This document shows, one piece after another, positions 1 to 8,000 of a stretch of 64,000 nt of DNA. The DNA lies in the NCBI GenBank assembly GCA_964640665.1, contig CAZXHT010000017.1:1-64000 (forward strand), given 5' to 3'. The translations under genes and the position numbers were made by a program. Origin of the DNA: DATKYQ01 sp964640665. GTDB taxonomy: Bacteria; Myxococcota; B64-G9. The number at the start of each line of letters is the position of its first letter. Position 1 is the first letter of the stretch. The notes below the pieces were generated by a model, which had not been told where the DNA came from, searched no databases, and saw only the letters and a program-made list of their open reading frames with translations.

Positions 1-392
1 TCCTTCTCCCGCTGGGACTTCTGTGGTTTGCCACTGCCCTTGCGTCCACGCTTCTTTGGCCCCAAACCCTGCAACTGGCCCTTCTCGCGCTGCTTGCGCC
101 ATGCTGCGACCTGGGAGGCGTACAACCCTTCTTTGCGCAGCAACTTGCCCAGGGCGCCGTGCTTGCCCTTACAGGCATCGGCTTTCTCGAGGATACGCGC
201 CTTGTACTTCGCGGAAAATTGTCGACGAACTGCTTTCTCCTGCACCTCGGGATCGGGGGCCGGGTCAGGCGGCGCGACGTCCGGGGCGTCGCTGCGTTCC
301 GGCTCGCTTCGCTCGCCGCCACTCCGCGCCACCCCGGACGTGGTCGTGGCTTCTACTGAAATGCCAGCCTTGTTGCCTTTTTCCACCGTCAT
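1..392 (-). CDS. IS3-type transposase subunit A (helper), cut by window edge
   Basis: Reading from an ATG at 392 toward position 1 the frame stays open for 130 codons and leaves the window, so the C-terminus is missing. After a low-complexity Pro/Asp/Glu lead of about 45 residues comes 'RRQFSAKYKARILEKADAC', then 'LGKLLRKEGLYASQVAAWR' and a Lys/Arg-rich tail. This is the helix-turn-helix pattern of IS3/IS911 OrfA-like DNA-binding subunits, which recognise the element ends and normally work with a DDE integrase subunit encoded next to them. That second subunit would lie left of the window. The family call rests on motif resemblance; intactness cannot be judged. Confidence 0.75.
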   Translation of the reverse strand, partial: MTVEKGNKAGISVEATTTSGVARSGGERSEPERSDAPDVAPPDPAPDPEVQEKAVRRQFSAKYKARILEKADACKGKHGALGKLLRKEGLYASQVAAWRKQREKGQLQGLGPKKRGRKGSGKPQKSQREK

Positions 393-437
393 CTGGGACT
401 ACCTCCCCGCCCTTAATGTACACTATTATCAACCTAG

Positions 438-511
438 GCGAGTGTCCCACTATCATTGGCAGAGAGGGGAATGCGTGTACTGCTCAGTTTCGCGAATGTC
501 CCGATGTCCCA
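438..511. mobile_element. Probable terminal region of the insertion sequence
   Basis: Upstream of the transposase start are two related 12-mers, GGCGAGTGTCCC at 438-449 and CGCGAATGTCCC at 492-503. A second ATGTCCC directly follows the latter, giving ATGTCCCGATGTCCCA near 496-511. Repeated short motifs just outside a transposase gene usually mark transposase binding sites near the element end. The outer boundary is probably near 511, but the other end is outside the window so the inverted repeat cannot be matched. The remaining sequence to 603 holds no gene that I can see. Confidence 0.35.
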
Positions 512-603
512 GCAACTCTGCAATCATCCGCTGGCCCAGTCCCATCTGGTCATAACTTGGGAAAACCTGGGACAGAGCAACTTAGACGTCCATATCGCCC
601 AGT

Positions 604-2274
604 TCAATAACGGAAAGTCGACCCGCCGATGAACTCCCGCAAAATCGAATTCTGCGGGACCGCGTCGGGGAAGATGCCCACGAACAGCGACAAGAACTTC
701 ATCATCCGGTGAATGTCCGGGTAGGCCGGGTCTTCCTGGGGGACCTCCAGCAGGAAGCGCTCGGCGTAGATCTTCAGCACCGCGGTTTCGTAGGGCAGGG
801 CGCTGTTGAACATGTCGTCGGCCGACTCCTGGAATGGATAGATGTCGCGGATCTCGCCGCGGCGGACCGAGGGCCAGATGCGCAGGGTGTCTGACGCCGT
901 GTAGCCGCGGTAGAGACGATCGCGCACTATGCGGCGCAGCAGGCGGGCGTCGGTGGTGTGGATGCGGTTGGAGTCATCCAGGCACAACTGGGTCAGGGCC
1001 GAGACGTACACCTTGTACTTGGCCTCGGGCGGGATCTGGCTGGTGAGCCTGTCGTTCAGGCCGTGAATGCCTTCGATGATCAGCACGTCCCGCGCCGCCA
1101 TGCGCATCGGCACCCACTTTTGCTTCGGCTGCCGCATGCCGCTTCCGAAGTTGAAGCGCGGCGTGAGCGCCTCTCGACCGGCCAGCAAATCAACCAGTTG
1201 CTCGTTGAACAGCTCGACATCGATAGCGTCTATCGACTCGAAGTCGTACTCTCCGCTTTCGTCGATCGGCGTATCCTCGCGATCGACGTAATAGTTGTCG
1301 ATCGTCAGCCCGATCGGCTTGAGGCCGTTGACCTCGAGTTGCACCGAGAGGCGCTTGAGGAAAGTGGTCTTGCCCGAGCCGGACGGCCCGGCTATCAGAA
1401 CCATGCGGGCCTGGTCCTTCCTGTTTGCTATGGCGTCCGCGATCTCGGTGATTCTCTTCTCGTGCTGGCCTTCTGAAACCCGGATTATCTGATTGATGCC
1501 TCCATGGGTGCACAGATGGTTCAACTCGCCGACGTCGCCGACGCCCAGGGTGCGGTTGCGTTCCCGGCTCTGGCGATGAATTGTGAACAGCTTGGTCTGG
1601 TTCATGGGCGGCCTGTCCAGCGCCTCGTGGTTAGCGAGCGAGGGGAAGCGCAGCACCAGCCCGGGCGGGTAGGGGGCAATCCCGAAATGCGTCACGAACC
1701 CCGTCGACGGAGGCACCGGGCCGTGCAGGAGGTCCAGTGTCCGGCCGAGACGAACCAGGCGGATGTTCTCGTGCCAGAACGTTCCCAGCAGGGCAACCCG
1801 ATCGTCGAGGCCGAGTTGGGTGAAGCGCCTTATGGCTTCCTGCACGCCGCAGCGCTCGCGCTCGAAAGGCGTGTCGGCCGCGGCGAGTTCTTGCATCTTG
1901 TCCCGGATGGCATCCAGATGTCCGGGCTCGAGGCCGGGCAGATTGGTAAGATCGAAGAAGTAGCCGTCGCCCAACGACTGTCCGACAACCAGCCGCGCCT
2001 CGGGATACAGCAGCCGGGTGGCCTCGCGCAACATCAGGATGCAGCCGCGCCGGTAGATCTCCAGGCCGGCATCGGTGTCGATCGACACCAGGCGCACCCG
2101 GGCTCCCTCGTGGAGAGAGTTATCAAGCGAAATCAGGCGGTTGTTGACTAAAGCACCGATTGGGCGGGCCAGCCCGAAGTCGGGCGCGATCTGCCGGGCG
2201 ATAAGGGCCAAGGTAGTGGTAGACTCGGGAACCTTGAGTTGTTTGCCTTCGAGTTCTATCTGGATGGTTTTCAT
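604..2274 (-). CDS. TGS / ThrRS-editing-like / uridine kinase fusion protein
   Basis: This 556-residue protein has three parts. The first ~60 residues resemble a TGS domain, and a middle part resembles the second additional (editing-like) domain of threonyl-tRNA synthetase. The C-terminal part is a uridine kinase/phosphoribulokinase-type P-loop NTPase with Walker A 'GPSGSGKTTFLKRL' near residue 295 and 'IIEGIHGLND' downstream. Proteins of this build are known as 'nucleoside kinase' in several anaerobic lineages. The kinase part should phosphorylate uridine/cytidine or a similar nucleoside; the role of the tRNA-synthetase-like half is unknown. An in-frame TAG four codons upstream forces the ATG at 2274. 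The only good Shine-Dalgarno (GGAGG) is about 22 nt upstream, unusually far. Confidence 0.8.
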   Translation of the reverse strand: MKTIQIELEGKQLKVPESTTTLALIARQIAPDFGLARPIGALVNNRLISLDNSLHEGARVRLVSIDTDAGLEIYRRGCILMLREATRLLYPEARLVVGQSLGDGYFFDLTNLPGLEPGHLDAIRDKMQELAAADTPFERERCGVQEAIRRFTQLGLDDRVALLGTFWHENIRLVRLGRTLDLLHGPVPPSTGFVTHFGIAPYPPGLVLRFPSLANHEALDRPPMNQTKLFTIHRQSRERNRTLGVGDVGELNHLCTHGGINQIIRVSEGQHEKRITEIADAIANRKDQARMVLIAGPSGSGKTTFLKRLSVQLEVNGLKPIGLTIDNYYVDREDTPIDESGEYDFESIDAIDVELFNEQLVDLLAGREALTPRFNFGSGMRQPKQKWVPMRMAARDVLIIEGIHGLNDRLTSQIPPEAKYKVYVSALTQLCLDDSNRIHTTDARLLRRIVRDRLYRGYTASDTLRIWPSVRRGEIRDIYPFQESADDMFNSALPYETAVLKIYAERFLLEVPQEDPAYPDIHRMMKFLSLFVGIFPDAVPQNSILREFIGGSTFRY

Positions 2275-2368
2275 GCTCAGAAGCTAGCATGCCTGACCTC
2301 CTCTGGCAATTTTCGCCCCGGGCCTTGAATCGCCCGAGTGCGGCGTGATATAGCACTGACTGAACGGC

Positions 2369-2953
2369 ATGTTTGAGCTAATTGTCAAAGCGTTGCGGAA
2401 CCTGCAGCCCGCGAGAGTCTCCCGGAAAGGCCTCACGCCTGCGGCCGTTTTGGTGCCGCTCTTCGTGAAAGACAGCGAGTTGCACCTGTTGATGAACCGC
2501 CGCAGCGACAAGGTCGAGAAACACAAGCGGCAGATCTCTTTTCCAGGCGGCGCCTGCGATCCCGAAGACGCCGACGTCAAGGCCACCGCCCTGCGCGAAG
2601 CATGGGAGGAGATCGGGTTACAACGGCAAGATGTTGAAGTGCTCGGTATCCTGGACGACACCTGGACGATCACCGGTTTTCTGGTGACTCCGGTCGTGGC
2701 CCGCATACCGCACCCGTATCCTTTCAAGCTTTGCGCGGACGAGGTAGATGAGCTTCTGGAAGTGCCCTGGAACGTATTCGCTCAAAGGCAGGGTTACCAC
2801 GCCGAGTATGTGGAGTACGAGGGCCACGAACGCGAAGTGGATTTTTACGAATACAAGAACAATACCATCTGGGGTGCCACGGCTCGCATCGCTCGCCGAC
2901 TGGTCGAACTGGTCGAGTCGCGCGGCAGCCTGTCCCCGAAGGAGCGACGATGA
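2369..2953 (+). CDS. CoA pyrophosphatase-type Nudix hydrolase
   Basis: The protein has 194 residues. The Nudix box runs from 'FPGGACDPED' through 'ALREAWEEIGL', with the metal-binding REx2EE core present. Just before it, 'LMNRRSDKVEKHKRQISF' matches the extra motif that defines the coenzyme A subgroup (NudL/YeaB, UPF0035), so the likely reaction is hydrolysis of CoA or its oxidised/acyl forms to phosphopantetheine and 3',5'-ADP. Its stop overlaps the next gene's start (ATGA), so it is translationally coupled to the mannose-1-phosphate guanylyltransferase. No clear ribosome binding site precedes the ATG. Confidence 0.85.
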   Translation: MFELIVKALRNLQPARVSRKGLTPAAVLVPLFVKDSELHLLMNRRSDKVEKHKRQISFPGGACDPEDADVKATALREAWEEIGLQRQDVEVLGILDDTWTITGFLVTPVVARIPHPYPFKLCADEVDELLEVPWNVFAQRQGYHAEYVEYEGHEREVDFYEYKNNTIWGATARIARRLVELVESRGSLSPKERR

Positions 2954-4017
2954 TTCACGCACTAATAATGGCCGGTGGTTCCGGCACCAGGTTCTGGCCC
3001 TTGTCCCGGGAATCGCACCCCAAGCAGTTCTTGCCGATCGGCGGCAAGAAGCCCCTGCTGCGGGCCACGGCCGAGAGGGTGCTGCCCCTGTGTGGATGGG
3101 AAGGGATCATGGTGATAGCCTCGCAGAAACACTCACGCAACATCCATAGGATTCTGCCCGAACTTCCCAAGAAAAACATGATAGTCGAGCCGCGGTCGCG
3201 CAACACGGCACCGGCCATCGGACTGGGAGCCGCCCACGTGGCGGCGCGGGATCCCGAGGGGACTATAATCGTGTTGCCCTCCGACCACATCATCCATCCC
3301 GCCGGCGAGTTCCGCAAACTGCTGCGCGCCGCCTGCCAGGAGGCAAAATCGGATGCCATGGTAACGTTGGGAGTGGTGCCCACCCATCCCGAGACCGGCT
3401 TCGGCTACATTCATGCGGGCAAGAAGCTGCACAAGGTGGGAGGCCACGACGCCTTTGAGGTCCTTGGGTTTACCGAAAAGCCCGACCTGCCGAGCGCGGT
3501 CGAATACCTGCAGAGCGGTTCGTACTACTGGAACTCGGGCATGTTTATTTTCACGGCGGCGGCCATCTTACACGAGTTGGCGGTTCACATGCCGCAACTG
3601 CACCGCGGCCTCGAGAGGGCCATGGCCGCGAAGAAAAGAGATCGGCAAGGGATTCTCAAACGGCTCTTCGGACGCATCGAAGGTACATCGATCGACTATG
3701 GCGTGATGGAGAAATCATCGAGCATTCACGTCATTCCCTGCGACAGCGCCTGGTCGGACGTTGGAAGCTGGGCGGCGCTGCCCGAGGTCGAATCCCGCGA
3801 CGAGTCCGGAAGCATCATCCATGGCGACGTGCTGGACATCGACTGCCAGAACTGCATCGTCCATTCGGACGGGCGCCTGGTGGCCTGTGTGGGTTTGCAG
3901 AACATGGTGGTCGTGGAAACCCCCGACGCCGTCCTGGTTTGCCCCGTCGGAGAGGCACAGCAAGTCAGGCGCATCGTCGGGGAGTTGAGGCGCAGGAAGA
4001 GGAAAAAAGTGCTCTGA
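2950..4017 (+). CDS. manC: Mannose-1-phosphate guanylyltransferase
   Basis: The 355-residue product opens with the nucleotidyltransferase signature 'IMAGGSGTRFWPLSRE' and continues 'HPKQFLPI'. 'VLPSDHII' and 'GFTEKPD' follow further in, and 'YYWNSGMFIF' is typical of the family. It makes GDP-mannose from mannose-1-phosphate and GTP for polysaccharide or glycan synthesis. The length fits the stand-alone GMP form without the C-terminal isomerase domain. An AAGGAG precedes the ATG, which overlaps the stop of the Nudix gene. It converges on the TolC-family gene with 17 bp between the stops. Confidence 0.9.
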   Translation: MIHALIMAGGSGTRFWPLSRESHPKQFLPIGGKKPLLRATAERVLPLCGWEGIMVIASQKHSRNIHRILPELPKKNMIVEPRSRNTAPAIGLGAAHVAARDPEGTIIVLPSDHIIHPAGEFRKLLRAACQEAKSDAMVTLGVVPTHPETGFGYIHAGKKLHKVGGHDAFEVLGFTEKPDLPSAVEYLQSGSYYWNSGMFIFTAAAILHELAVHMPQLHRGLERAMAAKKRDRQGILKRLFGRIEGTSIDYGVMEKSSSIHVIPCDSAWSDVGSWAALPEVESRDESGSIIHGDVLDIDCQNCIVHSDGRLVACVGLQNMVVVETPDAVLVCPVGEAQQVRRIVGELRRRKRKKVL

Positions 4018-4034
4018 GAAGCTACTTCTTGCTT

Positions 4035-5522
4035 TCAGAATCCAGTCGAAGAATACGAACCCGCCGCTGCCGATGCCGAGGATGAAGTCGCCGATCCAGC
4101 GGCCGGTGCCGATGCCGGGAATGCGCCGCTCGAGAACGAGCCCGCCGGGTTGAACATGCTGGTGGCCTTGCGCAGTCGCAGGACGGCCAGCTGCAGGTTC
4201 AACTCCTGTTGTGCCTCGGTCATTTCGGTTATAAAAAGCGATGAGTTGGCATCGAGCACTTCAAGGTGCGTGCTGACGCCTGCGTTGAACGAGGCATTGG
4301 CCAACTCGACCTGTTCCTTGGCCAGTTCCACGGCCCGATGGGCCTTGTGAAGATTGGCCTCGGCCATCTCGAGCCTGAGCCACAACTGACGAATCTCGCT
4401 GTCTATCGACTGCCTGGTCTGCTCGATCTCGGCCTGGGCCTGGCGGATCTTGGACCTGGCCTCGTCCAGGTAGGCATAACGCAACCCGCCATCGTAGAGC
4501 GGGATGCTCAGTGCCAGGCCCACGTTCCAGGTTAAATACTCGTCGGTGAAGCCCTTGACGTCCGCCACTCTTAGCGATCCGGTGGCCACCAGGGATGGCA
4601 GGAAACGGTACCAGGCATCCGCCTTGGCCTCCTCTGCCAGATCCAGGCTGAGCCGGGCGGCAGTCAGATCGCGGCGTTTCCCGTTAGCCTGCGCGATGTA
4701 TTGCTGCAGGTCCGCAGCCGGCCGGCTGGGCGGCTTGGGCGGCACGAGACTGAACTCGCGCCGCCGGCCTATCAGCAGTTGGATACTTTCCTTGGATAAC
4801 TCGAGCGAGTTCTGGGCGCTTTTGAGATCCTGCTCGGCCTGGTTGAGGGCGATCTCGGCGCTCAGGGCGGTTATCTTGGGTGTGTCGCCTACCTCGAACT
4901 TGGCCCGGGCGACCCTCAGGTGTTCTGCGCGCACATCGACCGCGTTTTTGGCGATTGCCACGAACTTCTTGGCGGTCAAGGCGCCGTAGTAAGCAACTTC
5001 CAGCGTATACAGCAGGTAATCCGTGGTGTTTTCCGTGCTGAGACTGGCGATGTCGTAGCTTTTGTAGGCGCTCTTGATCGATGATATGGCCCGGGCTAAA
5101 AAAAGCGGCTGGGAGATCTGGCTGTAGAAATTGAAAGAGTCCTGCTTCTGAAGCGTCTGGGTCTCATAGCGCGTGAAGCAGAACGCGATGTCCGGGTTCC
5201 ATGCCGGCCCGCAGACCTCCTGGGTGGTGCCGATGGAGGAGAAGTCGGGAAAGACCAGGTCCATGCCCGTGTTGTAGTGGGTGTAGGTCCCGGTGGCAGT
5301 CCACTGGGGCTTGACCATTGTCCAGGCCTTGTCGACCAGCAGGTTTACCTGGTGAAGCCTCTCGCGGGCGGCTATCAGGGTCGGATTGGACCTCGTCGCA
5401 AGCGCCTTGGCCTCGGGAAGCGTCAAGGGCGGGGCGGAGGCAGATCCCGCTTCCGCCCCGGTGATTGTCCCCAACGGGTGGATAAACAACACTATTATGA
5501 TAAAAGGCATTATTTTTCGCAT
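4035..5522 (-). CDS. TolC-family outer membrane efflux protein
   Basis: The 495-residue product has a signal peptide (residues 1 to ~22). It then shows the alternating helical and strand pattern of outer membrane efflux proteins, with the typical 'LPEAKALATRSNPTL' start of the first repeat and 'ANASFNAGVSTHLEVLDA' in the second. It should form the trimeric outer membrane channel of a type I secretion or RND/ABC efflux system, but no inner membrane partner is encoded nearby. The last ~30 residues are a Ser/Ala/Gly/Pro tail not typical of the family. The ATG at 5522 is chosen because GGGAG lies about eight bases upstream; an upstream in-frame start at 5558 lacks this. Confidence 0.85.
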   Translation of the reverse strand: MRKIMPFIIIVLFIHPLGTITGAEAGSASAPPLTLPEAKALATRSNPTLIAARERLHQVNLLVDKAWTMVKPQWTATGTYTHYNTGMDLVFPDFSSIGTTQEVCGPAWNPDIAFCFTRYETQTLQKQDSFNFYSQISQPLFLARAISSIKSAYKSYDIASLSTENTTDYLLYTLEVAYYGALTAKKFVAIAKNAVDVRAEHLRVARAKFEVGDTPKITALSAEIALNQAEQDLKSAQNSLELSKESIQLLIGRRREFSLVPPKPPSRPAADLQQYIAQANGKRRDLTAARLSLDLAEEAKADAWYRFLPSLVATGSLRVADVKGFTDEYLTWNVGLALSIPLYDGGLRYAYLDEARSKIRQAQAEIEQTRQSIDSEIRQLWLRLEMAEANLHKAHRAVELAKEQVELANASFNAGVSTHLEVLDANSSLFITEMTEAQQELNLQLAVLRLRKATSMFNPAGSFSSGAFPASAPAAGSATSSSASAAAGSYSSTGF

Positions 5523-5600
5523 GGATATTCTCCCGTTCGCACTGTCGCGAGGAAGCATTTTAGACCACTATGGGGCGCTGTCAATAGTACTTTTTTTCAT

Positions 5601-5629
5601 TTGACTTTGAGCACATGGATATGTTAAAT
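5601..5629 (+). promoter_or_regulatory. Sigma-70-type promoter of the CdnL-like gene
   Basis: TTGACT at 5601-5606 is separated by 17 bp from TTAAAT at 5624-5629, a good housekeeping promoter layout. Transcription would start near 5636, giving a leader of about 40 nt before the start codon at 5678, with a GAGGG ribosome binding site at 5666-5670. The flanking DNA is distinctly AT-rich compared with the coding regions. Confidence 0.55.
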
Positions 5630-5677
5630 TCCCGAATCTCGAAAGTGTGCAAAAATAATAAAAAAGAGGGAAAGCCG

Positions 5678-6166
5678 ATGCAGATGAGCTTCAGGGTGGG
5701 TGACAAGGCCGTCTACCCCGCCCACGGCGTGGGAGAGGTCATGGGGATCGAGAAACGCGAGATTCTCGGCTACAAGCAAGAGGTCTATGTGCTCAGAATT
5801 CTCGATAACGGCATGCGCATCATGATTCCGATCGACAAGGTCGATTCGGTCGGGCTGCGGGGGGTCATATCCCGCAAGACAGTCAAGGACGTCTACAAGG
5901 TCTTGAGAGAAAAGGGGGTAACGGTAAAGAGTCAGACATGGAATCGCCGCTACCGCGAGTACATGGAAAAGATCAAGACCGGGTCCATTTTTGACATCGC
6001 CGAAGTACTCAGAGACTTGTATTTACTCAAATTCGACAAGGACTTGAGCTTCGGAGAGCGCAAAATGCTCGATACCGCCCGCAACCTGCTGATCAAGGAG
6101 ATCAGCATCGCAAAGAACTGCCGCGAAAAACTGGTGGAGCGGGAACTCGAAAAGATTTTCAACTGA
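5678..6166 (+). CDS. cdnL: CdnL/CarD-type RNA polymerase-binding regulator
   Basis: The 162-residue product has an N-terminal RNA polymerase interaction module ('FRVGDKAVYPAHGVGEV', residues ~4-20) and an all-helical C-terminal DNA-binding part with 'RRYREYMEKIKTG' and 'LSFGERKMLDTARNLL'. The length and motif order match Myxococcus CdnL, which binds the RNA polymerase beta subunit and stabilises open complexes at rRNA and housekeeping promoters; such proteins are often essential. The ATG at 5678 is preferred over in-frame 5615 because it has a GAGGG site and begins at the conserved domain edge. The next gene follows in the same direction after 49 bp. Confidence 0.85.
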   Translation: MQMSFRVGDKAVYPAHGVGEVMGIEKREILGYKQEVYVLRILDNGMRIMIPIDKVDSVGLRGVISRKTVKDVYKVLREKGVTVKSQTWNRRYREYMEKIKTGSIFDIAEVLRDLYLLKFDKDLSFGERKMLDTARNLLIKEISIAKNCREKLVERELEKIFN

Positions 6167-6215
6167 TTTCCTTGTAATTGTGTAACTTCTCAATAAGTTT
6201 GGGAAGGAGGATGTC

Positions 6216-6539
6216 ATGCGCAAGATGGTAGTCGTGCTGTTGGCCTTGTCGCTTACTCTGCTTTCGGGAGCGGCCCTGGCCGGCAAGGTAGGATCGAGTT
6301 GTACCTACAAGGGCAAGAAACTTTACGGCAAGATCCAGTTCGTCAACTCTTTCCCCGACATCAAGGTGCAGATCGTGAACTCGTTTCCCGATCTGAAGGT
6401 ACAACAGGTTAGTTCCTTCCCCGACAAGTGCGGCAAGTGGAAGATCGTCAGTTCCTTCCCCGACATCAAGGTGCAGATAGTCAACTCGTTCCCGGATATC
6501 AAGATCCAGTACGTCAACTCGTTTCCTGGAGTTCCCTGA
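6216..6539 (+). CDS. Small secreted 11-residue-repeat protein (NSFPD repeats)
   Basis: This 107-residue protein has a signal peptide ending near 'GAALAGK' and a Cys in 'GSSCTYKGKK'. The rest is six tandem units of about 11 residues built on (V/I)Qx-V(N/S)SFPDxK; unit 3 carries an insertion, 'DKCGK', with a second Cys. Alternating hydrophobic residues with a conserved SFPD turn suggest short beta strands stacked into a solenoid or a small sheet. I do not recognise a named family and assign no function. A strong AAGGAGG sits six bases before the ATG. It may be read through from the CdnL-like gene; no convincing promoter or terminator was found between them. Confidence 0.75.
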   Translation: MRKMVVVLLALSLTLLSGAALAGKVGSSCTYKGKKLYGKIQFVNSFPDIKVQIVNSFPDLKVQQVSSFPDKCGKWKIVSSFPDIKVQIVNSFPDIKIQYVNSFPGVP

Positions 6540-6559
6540 GCGAGTTTTTATTACGGGTA

Positions 6560-7129
6560 CTATTTGACCCGTTCCGAAAACTTGCCGTCCTTGGTCGAGA
6601 TGCGGACGAAATCGCCCGCCTCGATGTACAGCGGAACCTGGACGCGCAAGCCGTTCGCCAGCGTAGCCGGCTTGGTGGCCGAGCCCTGAACGGTGTCGCC
6701 CCGGGTGCCCGGCTCGACCTCGGTCACCTTGAACTCGACCGTCACCGGCAGTTCGAGATCGAGAACCTTGCCCGCGAAGAAGATCGCCTTGCACTCCAGT
6801 CCATCGGTGACGTAAGGCGCCTTGTCCGGCATTTCGTCCTTGGGAATGGTGAACTGGTCAAACGTCACCATGTCCATGAACACCAGGCCGTCACCGTCAT
6901 CATAGAGGAATTGTACGTTCTTCTTCTCCAGGTCCGGATCTGTAAATTTCTCGCCGGACTTGAAGCTCTTGACGAAGACCTGGTCGGTTCGCAGGTTGCG
7001 AACCCTGATCTTCACCAGGGTTGCTGCACCGCGGGCCGAGGGCGTCTGGGTCTGGGATTCCATGATCACATACGGGTCGCCATCCAGCAGAATACAAACA
7101 CCCTTCTTGAAATCCGACGTAGATATCAC
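6560..7129 (-). CDS. Elongation factor P, EfpL/YeiP-like subgroup
   Basis: The 189-residue product shows the three-domain EF-P layout, with 'FKKGVCILLDG' in the KOW-like domain I and 'ATKPATLANGLRVQVP' near the end of domain III. EF-P enters the ribosomal E site and relieves stalling at proline stretches. The tip loop that contacts the tRNA reads 'TPSARGAATLVK', not the usual PGKGQA. It is very like the 'SPTARGAATLYK' loop of E. coli YeiP (EfpL) and puts Arg where classic EF-P carries a modified Lys. The GTG at 7129 is chosen because GGGAGG lies six bases upstream; a TTG at 7135 abuts that site. Confidence 0.85.
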   Translation of the reverse strand: MISTSDFKKGVCILLDGDPYVIMESQTQTPSARGAATLVKIRVRNLRTDQVFVKSFKSGEKFTDPDLEKKNVQFLYDDGDGLVFMDMVTFDQFTIPKDEMPDKAPYVTDGLECKAIFFAGKVLDLELPVTVEFKVTEVEPGTRGDTVQGSATKPATLANGLRVQVPLYIEAGDFVRISTKDGKFSERVK

Positions 7130-7232
7130 AGCCAACCTCCCGGCACGTCGCGATTTGCCGAACGGTCGCGAAGATACATTGCCAGATGTCTTGCGTCAAT
7201 TGTAAATAGCGCGGTAGCTTAACCTGCGAAGC

Positions 7233-7949
7233 ATGGATGGGAATATACAAAAGCAGCCCGCCTCCCGCGGGGACTTTCTCGGTCACCTGATTCTGACGGC
7301 GCCCTTGTTCCTCACATACCACCTGGGGCTGCTGGTAAGCCCCAGGGCCGCTAACGGCGCCGATCCGTTCACGCGCACCATGGGCAGCCTGGCCGGGCTC
7401 AGTCGGCTGGGATACCTGGCGATCATGTTGATCCTGATCTTCGCCTATGCCGCCTGGGTCAAGCGCCTTGCGCGCCGCAAGAAATTCAATGCCCGGCGCT
7501 TCCCCTTGGTGCTTCTTGAGAGCGCCCTGTATGCACTGGTCATGGGTCCGCTGGCCGGCCTGCTACTGGCCGAACTGCATCTTCTGGGCGGAGCCCTGGT
7601 TTCCATGGGCCCGGTCGACCGGGTGATCACCTCGGCCGGGGCCGGGTTCTACGAGGAACTGGTCTTCAGGGTGGCTGGGATAGCCCTGGTCGTCTGGTTT
7701 CTGGGCACCAGGAAGAAGAAGCTGGGTTCGCGCCCGACCGCGCTCGTTGCGGTTGCTGTTACCTCGCTCATTTTCTCCGTGGCTCACTATCTGGGGCCGG
7801 GGTCGGAATCTTTCGCGCTGGTCAGCTTTTCTTTCAGGTTTGTGCTGGGAGGCATGCTTGCGGCCATCTATCTGCTGCGCGGCTTCGCCACCGCCGTTTA
7901 CGCTCATTTTCTCTACGACGTGTACGTCTTGTTGTTTCTATTGCCATAA
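7233..7949 (+). CDS. CPBP-family intramembrane metalloprotease
   Basis: The 238-residue protein has about six hydrophobic segments. The CPBP (CAAX protease and bacteriocin-processing) motifs are visible: 'GAGFYEELVFR' (EExxxR, about residues 130-140), 'FSVAHY' with its His, and the final 'AHFLYDVYV' with the third conserved motif. Such enzymes cleave membrane-anchored peptides inside the lipid bilayer. Some CPBP proteins in Myxococcota have been proposed as myxosortases that process MYXO-CTERM anchors, and a MYXO-CTERM-like protein is encoded at 41892-44235; that link is inference. The start codon has no strong ribosome binding site. Confidence 0.8.
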   Translation: MDGNIQKQPASRGDFLGHLILTAPLFLTYHLGLLVSPRAANGADPFTRTMGSLAGLSRLGYLAIMLILIFAYAAWVKRLARRKKFNARRFPLVLLESALYALVMGPLAGLLLAELHLLGGALVSMGPVDRVITSAGAGFYEELVFRVAGIALVVWFLGTRKKKLGSRPTALVAVAVTSLIFSVAHYLGPGSESFALVSFSFRFVLGGMLAAIYLLRGFATAVYAHFLYDVYVLLFLLP

Positions 7950-8000
7950 GAGTCATCGTTTTTGACTGGCCGGCTGTGCCGGGGGTAAATAGTAGCTAAT

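Noticed and set aside
6335..6530. Regular repeats that could be taken for a CRISPR array
   Set aside because: They are ~33-bp in-frame coding repeats without spacers, translating to the NSFPD units.
6553..6572. Hairpin ACGGGT/ACCCGT between two convergent genes
   Set aside because: Only six base pairs and no T-run on either strand after the stem, so I do not call a terminator.
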